This document shows positions 56,353-63,813 of a DNA stretch of 64,000 bases, piece by piece; the first letter of the stretch is position 1; the number at the start of each line of letters is the position of its first letter. The notes beneath the pieces are model-generated. The model searched no databases and had not been told where the DNA came from. It saw nothing but the letters and a program-made list of their open reading frames with translations. Both the position numbers and the translations under genes were made by a program. Source of the stretch: Hyphomicrobiales bacterium. GTDB lineage: Bacteria > Pseudomonadota > Alphaproteobacteria > Rhizobiales > Rhizobiaceae. The stretch lies in NCBI GenBank assembly GCA_900468065.1, contig UBTA01000057.1, positions 1-64,000 on the forward strand, given 5' to 3'.

Positions 56353-57285
56353 ATGGAAAGAAAGCTAAGATCCAGCTTGGGAAATTTCAAACTAGGTTTA
56401 CTACTTGAAAAGAATTTGAGAGAAGACATGAATCAAACAATGAACTTGATGATGACACTTCTAAGACCTAGAAGGCGGAATAAGTATCTCAAACGCATAT
56501 TAGAGCATATGAGCAAATCAAACCCAAGTACATTCCTGGATGTTTGTAAGTCTATAGGAATTAATCAGGTTAGATACCATTTCCTAGGCAAATATCCGAT
56601 GCTTCTCGACACTCGAGGACAAAGCATCGCCGAAGAAGTACTGGAAAAAGGCTGCTTCCAGGCGTCGCTTTTTGCTACCCTTTCTGATCTATACGCAACC
56701 AGAGATGTGTGCTTCGTGAACATAGGTGCAAATATCGGCACCTCTTGCCTGAGCGCTCACGCAATGGGCTTTCGTGACTTTATTGCTTTCGAGCCCGTCC
56801 GGTCGAATTTTGAATTATTGGAACACAACCTCGCGCAGCTAAAGGAAACAAGCCGGATTGAGTTGCGCCGCGAAGCGGTCGGAGACGTTGCCGGAACCGG
56901 CATTATCAACCTCAATCCATCGAGTATCGGCCGCCATTCTTTTGTGCGTGATTTTCACAAGGGCCAAGAGGAAGTACCGCTGGTCAGATTGGATGACGTT
57001 CTTCCCGCAAGAAAGGGCTTCCTGTTCATGGACACCGAAGGGTACGAATTGAACGTCTTGAAAGGTGCCCCGGAATACCTGCGGAACCATGCCGATGGAA
57101 TCTGCGCCGAGATTACGCCAGCACTGATGGGACAAAATCGCGTTTCAGAGATTGATGATATTTTACAAGAGAACTTCCCATTCCTCTACGATGCCGACGG
57201 AAAACGATACAAAAGCCTGAAAGAAGTCCGGGCTCTGCAGGAAGGCCACCAAGTTGATATCATTGGCCTGAAAACCGCGCGCTGA
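56353..57285 (+). CDS. FkbM family methyltransferase
   Basis: A 310-residue SAM-dependent methyltransferase. The core (about 115-290) has motif I as VNIGANIGTSCL (122-133), motif II FIAFEPVRSNFELLEHNL, then LVRLDDVLP and the FkbM hallmark LFMDTEGYELNVLKGAPEYL. Members O-methylate sugars of flagella, LPS or secondary metabolites. The first ~100 codons use AT-rich codons (AAA, TTA, ATA) very unlike the surroundings, then composition drifts back to host-like. This pattern suggests acquisition or a mosaic N-terminus. Nearby glycosyltransferases suggest a surface-glycan substrate. Confidence 0.86.
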   Translation: MERKLRSSLGNFKLGLLLEKNLREDMNQTMNLMMTLLRPRRRNKYLKRILEHMSKSNPSTFLDVCKSIGINQVRYHFLGKYPMLLDTRGQSIAEEVLEKGCFQASLFATLSDLYATRDVCFVNIGANIGTSCLSAHAMGFRDFIAFEPVRSNFELLEHNLAQLKETSRIELRREAVGDVAGTGIINLNPSSIGRHSFVRDFHKGQEEVPLVRLDDVLPARKGFLFMDTEGYELNVLKGAPEYLRNHADGICAEITPALMGQNRVSEIDDILQENFPFLYDADGKRYKSLKEVRALQEGHQVDIIGLKTAR

Positions 57286-57980
57286 AAGACGCATGATTGA
57301 TGGACGTCACCATCTGCCAGCGTGGCCTAAGTGCCAACTGGCGGTTTATACTGACCGCAGATACTGTCAAAGAACTCCACAGCCAAACGGAGACTTTGCC
57401 TACCTGATTGTTGTCTGACACAGAGTACCGGAATAACCGGGAACAGGCGGTATTAACTGGGAAATTGCGGGAACCTGTTGGAAAATAAGGGCTTGGCCCG
57501 GATCATCAGGAAAAGACGACGCGGGCAATTTGCCACGGTCTCTGGCCTAAAATCGCGCCGACGCGGCTGATGATAACGAAAAGGTGCTCCCCTCCAAGCG
57601 GCGCTTCAAATATCGCCGAATTGCCTTTGAGACGGCTTCAAATCATTGAAAAATAACGATGAGGCATTGAGGGGCAAAAACTGGCCCCCCGCTCTCGTTC
57701 GCCCTTGAGGGCGAGAAAATTCAATTTGAGGTTTTGCATCTGGCAAAACCTTCATGCGTACAGTGGTTAAAATCGCTGATGCCCCAGGAAAACAAGGGTT
57801 TTGTTGTGTTTAGCCTGATAAAGACGGCGATCTAAGGTTTTGCAGAGACCATCCAATAGCCGCCATGCAACTGTCGCGTTGGCGAAATTTGGGCTAACTT
57901 CTGCTAGTGCCGGAATCCAGCGAGATCTAGGTCAGCTTTTGGCTCAAGGTAGCTGCCCGAATTTCCGTGTTAGGAAGCCA
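57286..57980. other. Geneless 695-bp stretch before the Shedu gene
   Basis: No convincing gene is visible. It has several small hairpins: AGGTTTTGC-atctg-GCAAAACCT at 57729-57751, CGCCC-ttga-GGGCG near 57702-57715, and GGGGC/GGCCCC near 57670-57690. The 10-mer AGGTTTTGCA is repeated directly at 57729 and 57835. In-frame codons continue upstream of the Shedu start to a TTG at 57840, but without a ribosome site. It could mark an island boundary; this is inference. Confidence 0.5.
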
Positions 57981-59159
57981 ATGTCGGACAATGATGAGAT
58001 TTATTTCTGGGGCCGATCACCTCAGATCACTTACTACTCAAAGCGCCTCCGACAAATTGGCGACAAGGACATACCACCGAAAAGGTTCATGTATCGGGTG
58101 GTTGAGGGCAAAGGGGGGATTATCGCAGTGAAGGAAGGAAAAGAGGTCGTTCTCCGCAGCAGCCATGCCGGGCGCTACCAGTTCAAGGCGACATTGCACG
58201 AGGACAGCAGCAAGATCAGCACCCTTACCTTTCAGAAATGGAACAGTAAGGACATGCCATACGCTGTAGACACCTTCCCGCTGTACGGAAAGGAGATCGA
58301 TGAGTTACTGACGTTTATAAAGGCATGCGAGACCATGATTTTCGTGGACGAGAATGGCGGTAAACTGCCCGACCACGCCCAGGTCCATTCCTCATTCGAC
58401 CGACGCCAAATAGCAAAAGCTTTGGTGGAAGACCCGAAGCTCCTAAATGCAGTTCTTGAGGCGGACGTGGAGGCTCAGGAAATTTTTAACCTCGCTCGTC
58501 GAAAGAAAGAGTTGGCCTACTTCAAGCAGATGCTTGAGGACGATAAATTCCGTGAGAACGAGAAGATAGCAGCTAACGGACGACTAGAAGACGCATGGCA
58601 GGCATTCTTTGAGCGGAACACGTGGATATTTGGCTACGGCCTCTCCTACGTGCCAATGGGAAAGCTAAACGGCCAGACGCTGAAGTCCAAGGTTGCCGGG
58701 TACAACATCTCCGGCCGGGGCAAGGAGGTTGATGGGCTTATGAAGACCATCGCCGCCATCAACTCACTCTGCTTCGTAGAAATCAAAACCTCCAATACCG
58801 ATCTGGTCAGAAACTATCGCCCCGGTGTATTTGCGCCGAGCGTGGAGCTTGCCGGTGCCGTGTCCCAAATACAGGTTACGGTTCAACGGGCGCTTGAAGA
58901 CTTAACGGAGGTGTTTCGGCCCACTCATTCCGAGACGGGTGACTCGACGGGAGAGACTTTATATCAGTTTCAGCCTCGATCATTTCTGGTTATCGGCAAT
59001 CTCGCGGAACTCGATGGCCCAAACGGCGCGAATAAAGACAAGTTTAGGTCATTTGAGTTGTTCCGTCGCTCCCTCCGATGGCCTGAGGTCATGACGTTTG
59101 ATGAGCTGTATGCGCGAGCAAAGTTTATAGTAGATGATGCTGAGGCTGTGACAGAATAG
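57981..59159 (+). CDS. sduA: Shedu anti-phage defence nuclease (SduA, DUF4263)
   Basis: A 392-residue single-gene defence protein. The C-terminal Shedu/DUF4263 domain (about 195-380) begins with the signature DAWQAFFERNTWIFGYGLSY (W205, N213, W215). The PD-(D/E)xK nuclease core has Glu249 and Asp251 in GRGKEVDGL and the E-x-K triad in CFVEIKTSN (Glu267, Lys269), followed by the Gln helix AVSQIQVTVQRAL. The N-terminal ~190 residues form the variable sensor part. Shedu restricts phages by nucleic-acid cleavage. The ATG at 57981 with an AGGA box was chosen. Composition is visibly lower in GC than the chromosome. No partner defence gene is adjacent. Confidence 0.88.
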   Translation: MSDNDEIYFWGRSPQITYYSKRLRQIGDKDIPPKRFMYRVVEGKGGIIAVKEGKEVVLRSSHAGRYQFKATLHEDSSKISTLTFQKWNSKDMPYAVDTFPLYGKEIDELLTFIKACETMIFVDENGGKLPDHAQVHSSFDRRQIAKALVEDPKLLNAVLEADVEAQEIFNLARRKKELAYFKQMLEDDKFRENEKIAANGRLEDAWQAFFERNTWIFGYGLSYVPMGKLNGQTLKSKVAGYNISGRGKEVDGLMKTIAAINSLCFVEIKTSNTDLVRNYRPGVFAPSVELAGAVSQIQVTVQRALEDLTEVFRPTHSETGDSTGETLYQFQPRSFLVIGNLAELDGPNGANKDKFRSFELFRRSLRWPEVMTFDELYARAKFIVDDAEAVTE

Positions 59160-59263
59160 CTAACCCAAGCTGCAATAACCGGTATTGGCGCTTAAACCAG
59201 CTGGTCCGAACGATGAACGCAGAACGGTCCTAATAGCGAACCCTTCCTGTCCATGGACTAAGT

Positions 59264-60289
59264 TTATTGTTGAGCGGGAGCCTCACTTGCTAGATTTGTC
59301 GGAATTACTGGCGCATCAATTGGCATAACTCTCGCGGCGACCACCGTCACCGTCGCCTCAACGTAACCTCCGACAAAATCGTCGCCCGGGTGAGTGTTCG
59401 CTTGAACAAGCGCACACGTCTCGAATTCGGTTGTGCGAGCCGCAATCAGCGCAGCAGTGTTAAGATCGCTAGCTGGCGTCCGTTTACCGTACGACACAGC
59501 AGCGGTTTCTGGAAACAACACTTCCCCCGGTCCAGCAGTGTTACACAATGTTTTCGCATCGTAGGGAAAATTATGCCATGCGCTTGCTGCACCACTGACA
59601 GATTTCAGAAAAAAATCCAGCCGGTGGGTCGCTACCGGTGGCAACATTATTTCATCTTTACGCAAACCGATATTTGCCACGATCTGGGTCGTCGCGTGTA
59701 TGTCGCGGTGAACTAAGATGCTAATTTCTTCTTGAGGCGAAATCTTCTTAGGAATGAACGGCCAGTACGACTCTGGAATGGACCCATTGGTCACAAATAT
59801 CCGAGGACGGCCTTCGACGAACATATCTACGGCCTCTCCACCGGGACCCGGATTGTAGACCAAGGAGATAAAAAACTCTCCGGACTTCTTTGCATGAGAT
59901 GGAGCCTTCAATAAGAGCCCATGTGCCTTCAAACAGGCTTCGTACATTGCTGGAGCCTGATCTGACAGGTTCGACTGCACCAACGTTCTGCTGGCAAGTT
60001 TTGTTAGCTCTAAGTCTAGTAGTCGATATTGACGAGATAGTATCGATCGACGCGAATCTGATGAGTATGCGCCTTCAAAATAACCGGGAATTAGCGCAGA
60101 AGCATCTACCTTCTTCCGCTCATCTTCCGCTGTTATATTCTCCGCTTCAGATAGTACAGAGAGGCGAACTAGGTCGTCAGAGGTGTAGACTACGTTATCT
60201 TTGACCATAAAATCCGCGACTGGACAGTCGGCCAGCGCGGGGGAGCAAAATAGAAACGTCGCGGCAGCTAAACAACTCTTTCTCATCAT
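59264..60289 (-). CDS. Exported protein of unknown function
   Basis: A 341-residue predicted periplasmic protein. The signal peptide (SCLAAATFLFCSPALA) ends before DCPVADFM. The mature part has no motif I recognise. It has Cys near positions 20, 118, 261 and 303, the stretch LVHRDIHATTQIVANIGLRK, and a hydrophobic C-terminal region (EATVTVVAARVMPIDAPVIP). A GGAGGG ribosome site 5-6 nt before the ATG at 60289 supports the start. Codon use is less GC-rich than the chromosome. It faces the Shedu gene convergently (104-bp gap) and stands upstream of the prophage repressor. Confidence 0.7.
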   Translation of the reverse strand: MMRKSCLAAATFLFCSPALADCPVADFMVKDNVVYTSDDLVRLSVLSEAENITAEDERKKVDASALIPGYFEGAYSSDSRRSILSRQYRLLDLELTKLASRTLVQSNLSDQAPAMYEACLKAHGLLLKAPSHAKKSGEFFISLVYNPGPGGEAVDMFVEGRPRIFVTNGSIPESYWPFIPKKISPQEEISILVHRDIHATTQIVANIGLRKDEIMLPPVATHRLDFFLKSVSGAASAWHNFPYDAKTLCNTAGPGEVLFPETAAVSYGKRTPASDLNTAALIAARTTEFETCALVQANTHPGDDFVGGYVEATVTVVAARVMPIDAPVIPTNLASEAPAQQ

Positions 60290-60885
60290 ATGGCCCTCCA
60301 TTGCCACTCCCAACTTACTGCTACTGGGACATATTAGAAAGGCCTCAAGTGATATTCGTTATTTTTTCATCCCTCTGTAGCCAGCGACGCTTCGGACACC
60401 CTTTTTTTTACTCAGCCAAGTCTTTCCATAATGGGCAGTTATCTGATCGATGTCCGCTATCTGGCGCCACCACGAGATTTGAAACACCGGCAAAGTTTAG
60501 GGCGAGCGTGGCCATTCGGCCGGTGGCGATGTGCCACGTCCAAGCTCCGGCAATGAGAGCATCCGCGTGTCTGTGAAGCGCGTGTTCACCCCCCCCGCTC
60601 GGGCAACAACCTACGGCCGTCGTGGAGTTGGGCGTTTACCATTCCTCGCATTGATAGAGAGATTGATTGCGTTGCAAAGGTGCAACCAATAGCTAACTGA
60701 CCATGTCAAGAAATTCGCTTTGAGGTTGCGTTTGATCTAATATACAAATGGCCGACCTGCGGCCGAGGGGATCGAGACGTCCCTACAAGGATCAAACCAC
60801 ATCTTCGACAGCAACACCTGGTGCGCGTTTCCGGGAATGGTCGATCCTTCGTCCTTTTTTCGTTGATCATCGTTCATTTCGACGA
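60290..60885. other. 596-bp region probably holding the prophage left end
   Basis: No convincing gene; a short reading at 60301-60576 has no ribosome site or family resemblance. It has a run of eight C (60590-60597) and the hexamer GCGTTT at 60632, 60728 and 60825, spaced 96-97 bp, which might belong to transposase-binding sites. GGATCAAACC and GTTTGATCTA form partial inverted copies. Mu-like phages carry such sites at their left end next to the repressor. The exact phage end could not be fixed. Confidence 0.45.
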
Positions 60886-61392
60886 TCATGAGGCCGAGTG
60901 TTTGCCAGACCCAGGCTTGGCGCTGGCAACCCGCTCCTTGAAGCGCTCGCGCAGCACAGGGATCAGCGCCGTCACCACGGCCTTATCCCTAATATCTGAG
61001 ACCATTCCCAGCAACTGATTATAGAGTTCACCTGCCTCTGCAGTGACGGCGCGTGGAGGCGCCGTCTGCTTGCATTCGATGAATACGGCCTGGACCGTGT
61101 CGTGTAGTTTTTGCAGAAGGACGATATCGACCCCAATGCTCGGCTCTGCCGTTATCGATGATCCGTCGAACTTGGGGCCTGCCCCCGAAAGAACCCATCC
61201 AGGATTAATGCCAATCTTCTGGAATTGAAGAAGCGTCTCTCCGCTGGGAGTGCCCTCATCACGCTCCATCTTCTGCCAAGCTCTCAAAGAGATATCGAGC
61301 GCATCAGCAATCTCTTGCTGCGCCAGCTTTCGTTCGAGACGCACCGCTTTTGCGCGGCCGCCTATTGTGTCGAGGCCCGTCCTTTCAACCAT
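60886..61392 (-). CDS. Phage repressor, XRE-family HTH
   Basis: A 168-residue regulator. An N-terminal lambda-repressor-like HTH (about 10-65; RAKAVRLERKLAQQEIADAL, DISLRAWQKMERDEGTPSGE) precedes a helical C-terminal part (LLQKLHDTVQAVFIEC, QLLGMVSDIRDKAVVTALIP). There is no peptidase S24 Ser-Lys pair, so it is not a LexA-type self-cleaving repressor. It starts 11 bp from the twin-palindrome operator at 61403-61440 and is divergent from the early operon, fitting an autoregulated immunity repressor. Confidence 0.85.
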   Translation of the reverse strand: MVERTGLDTIGGRAKAVRLERKLAQQEIADALDISLRAWQKMERDEGTPSGETLLQFQKIGINPGWVLSGAGPKFDGSSITAEPSIGVDIVLLQKLHDTVQAVFIECKQTAPPRAVTAEAGELYNQLLGMVSDIRDKAVVTALIPVLRERFKERVASAKPGSGKHSAS

Positions 61393-61402
61393 CGCTTGCC
61401 AA

Positions 61403-61440
61403 AAGCATATTTATGCTTGCCTAGAAGCATAAATATGCTT
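61403..61440. promoter_or_regulatory. Twin-palindrome phage operator
   Basis: Two 16-bp sites, AAGCATATTTATGCTT (61403-61418) and AAGCATAAATATGCTT (61425-61440), are separated by 6 bp. Each is a 7-2-7 palindrome, and they are exact reverse complements of each other, so the whole 38 bp forms one large dyad. The centres are 22 bp apart, about two helical turns, allowing cooperative dimer binding. It lies between the repressor start and the early operon, so it should control both directions. Confidence 0.85.
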
Positions 61441-61522
61441 ATTCCTCTCTGTGTTCGCAGACTACATCACCCCAAAAAAGGAGGCCGGCCAGGGCCTCCC
61501 CATCTGGATCAAGGAATCCTTT

Positions 61523-61846
61523 ATGCATCGCGATCTACCCGCCGACAAGATTAACCGCGCCGAGCGCCGCCGCCTTGAAGAGGTTGCCCGCGTCAAAGGG
61601 CGGTTGATCCTCGCCCAACTGACGCTCACCCAGATCGACGACGACTACAATCTGCCCCGTGGAACGGCTGGAAACGCCGTGCATGAGCCGCATCTTGCCG
61701 GCGAGCGGGCCATTGCCGCCGCGCTGAAGACGCGGCCGCACTTGCTGTGGCGCACGCGCTACCACGCTGACGGCGATCGCCTGCTGCCGCAGCCCGTCGA
61801 GAACTATCGCTATGCCAGGCGTCTCGCCTCCCAAGAGGCCGCCTGA
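61523..61846 (+). CDS. Ner/Nlp-like helix-turn-helix regulator of Mu-type phage
   Basis: A 107-residue DNA-binding protein. LPADKINRAERRRLEEVARV is followed by the HTH (KGRLILAQLTLTQIDDDYNL, PRGTAGNAVHEPHLAGERAI) and the Nlp-like closing LLWRTRYHADGDRLLPQP. Ner of Mu negatively controls early transcription and the repressor promoter. The ATG at 61523 with an AAGGA box was chosen; the frame extends upstream to a GTG at 61451. It is the first gene of the rightward operon. Confidence 0.86.
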   Translation: MHRDLPADKINRAERRRLEEVARVKGRLILAQLTLTQIDDDYNLPRGTAGNAVHEPHLAGERAIAAALKTRPHLLWRTRYHADGDRLLPQPVENYRYARRLASQEAA

Positions 61847-62001
61847 AAGTGTGGCGCGGACGGCTTGCTGTTCTAGCCTTTGGCATCCGGGTCTTCACCG
61901 GCAGAGCAAGTCGTTGTCCGCTTTCGCGGGGCCTGCCCCGGCTGTCCAGTCCAGTCGTCTGCGCCACACCCAGACAATCCCCGAAATGGTCGAGCCCCAC
62001 A

Positions 62002-62163
62002 ATGACGAAACCGCAGGCTAAAATAGACATGCAAAATCCGTTCATTCCATCGCGCGAGCCGATCTGCCGCATCGCGGATACCGCGCTCATCTTCGCGGTC
62101 GCTGTCGCCGGTGCGGCAGCGGTCGCCGCTGCCGTCATCCGCCAGATTGCGCAGGTAAACTGA
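62002..62163 (+). CDS. Small membrane protein in phage early operon
   Basis: A 53-residue protein with one hydrophobic helix (ADTALIFAVAVAGAAAVAAA) after a short charged head (MTKPQAKIDMQNPFIPSREP). The stop overlaps the next ATG by one base (TGATG). The frame is open back to a GTG at 61849, so a 104-residue form is possible; no clear ribosome site favours it. Between 61847 and 62001 I see no separate gene. Function unknown. Confidence 0.6.
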   Translation: MTKPQAKIDMQNPFIPSREPICRIADTALIFAVAVAGAAAVAAAVIRQIAQVN

Positions 62164-62531
62164 TGCAGAACCCCTATTCCGAGGAAGAGCGCCTACAGGC
62201 GATGATTTCGGCCTGCTACCGGGCAAGCCGTTCGCATTTCAGCCATCTCCCCATCCGTCACATCATCACCCCGCCGCCGCACCTGCTCGATGCAGCGTTG
62301 GCGCGGCACGTTGCCATTCATTTGCTCAACGTCGAATGGGACATCCCGCGTCGTCGCATCGTGGCGTTGTTGGGCCTCGGCCGAGCAACAGTCGCTCACG
62401 CGGTCGATGTCATTTACGAGCGCCGCCAGGAGCCCGTTTTCGAGCGCACCTACGAGCGGATTTCGGCCCGAGCAAAGGATCTCTTCATGGAGGCGCTGCG
62501 CGACGCGGCAAGCCGTGAGGAGGCCGCATAA
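62163..62531 (+). CDS. DnaA domain-IV-like helix-turn-helix protein
   Basis: A 122-residue protein. Residues about 45-95 (LARHVAIHLLNVEWDIPRRR, IVALLGLGRATVAHAVDVIY) have the spacing of the DnaA C-terminal DNA-binding domain (helix, GxxFGxRxHTTVxHA), with GLGRATVAHAV in the position of the signature. There is no ATPase domain. A role in phage replication control or origin binding is possible but inferred. It overlaps both neighbours by one base. Confidence 0.72.
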   Translation: MQNPYSEEERLQAMISACYRASRSHFSHLPIRHIITPPPHLLDAALARHVAIHLLNVEWDIPRRRIVALLGLGRATVAHAVDVIYERRQEPVFERTYERISARAKDLFMEALRDAASREEAA

Positions 62532-63358
62532 TGGCTGAGTTCATTCGCGCCACCATTTCAGACATCCACTTTGGCAATCGCCTTCGCCCTATCGATCCCG
62601 GCTATGTTGAGGCTCTCGCCGCCTCGATGTCCGAACGCGGGCAAATCAGCCCGATCATGATCCGCCGCACCCCCGCGAAGAACAAGGGTGCCACGCCCTT
62701 TACGCTGGTAGCCGGCGGATACCGCACCACAGCGGCGAAGCTGCTCGGCTGGAGCGAACTCGACGCAATCATCGTGGTGGCTGACGCTCTCGAAGCCCAG
62801 TTGTTGGAGATCTCCGAGAACCTCTACCGTAACGAACTCAACCCGCTCGATCGCGCCATCTTTGTCATGAAGCACCGTGAACTCTGGGAAGAGAAACACG
62901 GCAAAATCAACTCAAACGGTGGACGCCCGACAAAACAGGACACCGAGTGCCCTGTTGTTTTTGCATCGGGTCGCGAGCTTTCAAAGCAGGTTCAAGAGCG
63001 CCTGGGCTTTGGCGAGACCACCTATAAAAAAGTGACCCGCATCGGCAAGAACCTGCACCCAACCCTTCGCCAGGCGGTGCGCGGTACCAACGCGGAAAAC
63101 GATCAATCGACGCTCCTGAAGCTGGCAAAGCTGCCCGCAGACGATCAGCTAAAGGTCGCCGCAGCCCTGCGCGAAAACCCCGATTTGAAGCCGGTTCTAA
63201 AGTGGCTCAAAGGGCCGGTGGACACCACCAATCCGCAAGAGGACATCTTCCGCAAGGTGAGCGCCCTGCTCGCCAAGGCGGACAACGACACGCTGCGCCG
63301 CGTCCTCGATCATATCGGCAGCATGGGTGACTTCTCCTACCTTGAGGCTGCAGAATGA
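62531..63358 (+). CDS. ParB-like nuclease/partition-domain protein of Mu-like phage
   Basis: A 275-residue protein with an N-terminal ParB/Srx domain. Box I is VEALAASMSERGQISPIMIR, followed by GGYRTTAAKLLGW (62-74, in place of GERRxxA) and box II ENLYRNELNPLDRA (96-109). A central HTH-like part (LGFGETTYKKVTRIGKNL) and a helical C-terminus follow. ParB-like proteins are regular members of the early operon of alphaproteobacterial Mu-like phages, where true partitioning is not expected; a regulatory or transposition-helper role is possible. No ParA partner is seen. Confidence 0.88.
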   Translation: MAEFIRATISDIHFGNRLRPIDPGYVEALAASMSERGQISPIMIRRTPAKNKGATPFTLVAGGYRTTAAKLLGWSELDAIIVVADALEAQLLEISENLYRNELNPLDRAIFVMKHRELWEEKHGKINSNGGRPTKQDTECPVVFASGRELSKQVQERLGFGETTYKKVTRIGKNLHPTLRQAVRGTNAENDQSTLLKLAKLPADDQLKVAAALRENPDLKPVLKWLKGPVDTTNPQEDIFRKVSALLAKADNDTLRRVLDHIGSMGDFSYLEAAE

Positions 63359-63813
63359 AACGCGACCCGGCACAGTTCGACTTTTTCGCCAAGGCTGTCT
63401 TCCCTTCCCGATCGGCTTCCGAACGGCTGGACCTTGACCGGTTCCGGGGGAACCTGAAACGGGCGATGGCCCGCGCCATCCGCGAGTGCGCCTACGATCG
63501 CCCGACGATCGCCGCCCGGATGGCGCAGTACCTGCGGCTCTCTTCGATCTCCAAGGGAGCGCTGGACGCCTATACGGCCGAGAGTAAGACCAGCCACGAT
63601 ATCAGCCTCGTCCGGTTCAAAGCCTTCGTCCGCGCAACAGGCGCGAACTGGCTTTGGGACGTAATCGTTTCCGACGATGGCTTGCTGCTTCTGGAAGGCG
63701 ATGAAGCGCGCCTGGCTGAAATCGCCAGGGTGCAACAGCAGCAACGCGCACTGGCCGCCGAACTCAAGACGCTGACGGCAACGCCCGTCACCATCAAACG
63801 GCGGGGGCTGTAA
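63355..63813 (+). CDS. Phage early protein of unknown function
   Basis: A 152-residue protein. RFRGNLKRAMARAIRECAYD, MAQYLRLSSISKGALDAYTA and ISLVRFKAFVRATGANWLWD suggest a small all-helical, possibly HTH/XRE-like, fold, followed by a Gln-rich helix (ARVQQQQRALAAELKTL). It overlaps the ParB-like gene by 4 bp (ATGA) and the next gene by 1 bp. Not recognised beyond its typical position just before the phage transposition genes. Confidence 0.75.
   Translation: MKRDPAQFDFFAKAVFPSRSASERLDLDRFRGNLKRAMARAIRECAYDRPTIAARMAQYLRLSSISKGALDAYTAESKTSHDISLVRFKAFVRATGANWLWDVIVSDDGLLLLEGDEARLAEIARVQQQQRALAAELKTLTATPVTIKRRGL

Noticed and set aside
60301-60576. 91-codon frame on the + strand between the exported protein and the repressor
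   Set aside because: No ribosome site, irregular codon use and no resemblance to known proteins. It is probably chance.
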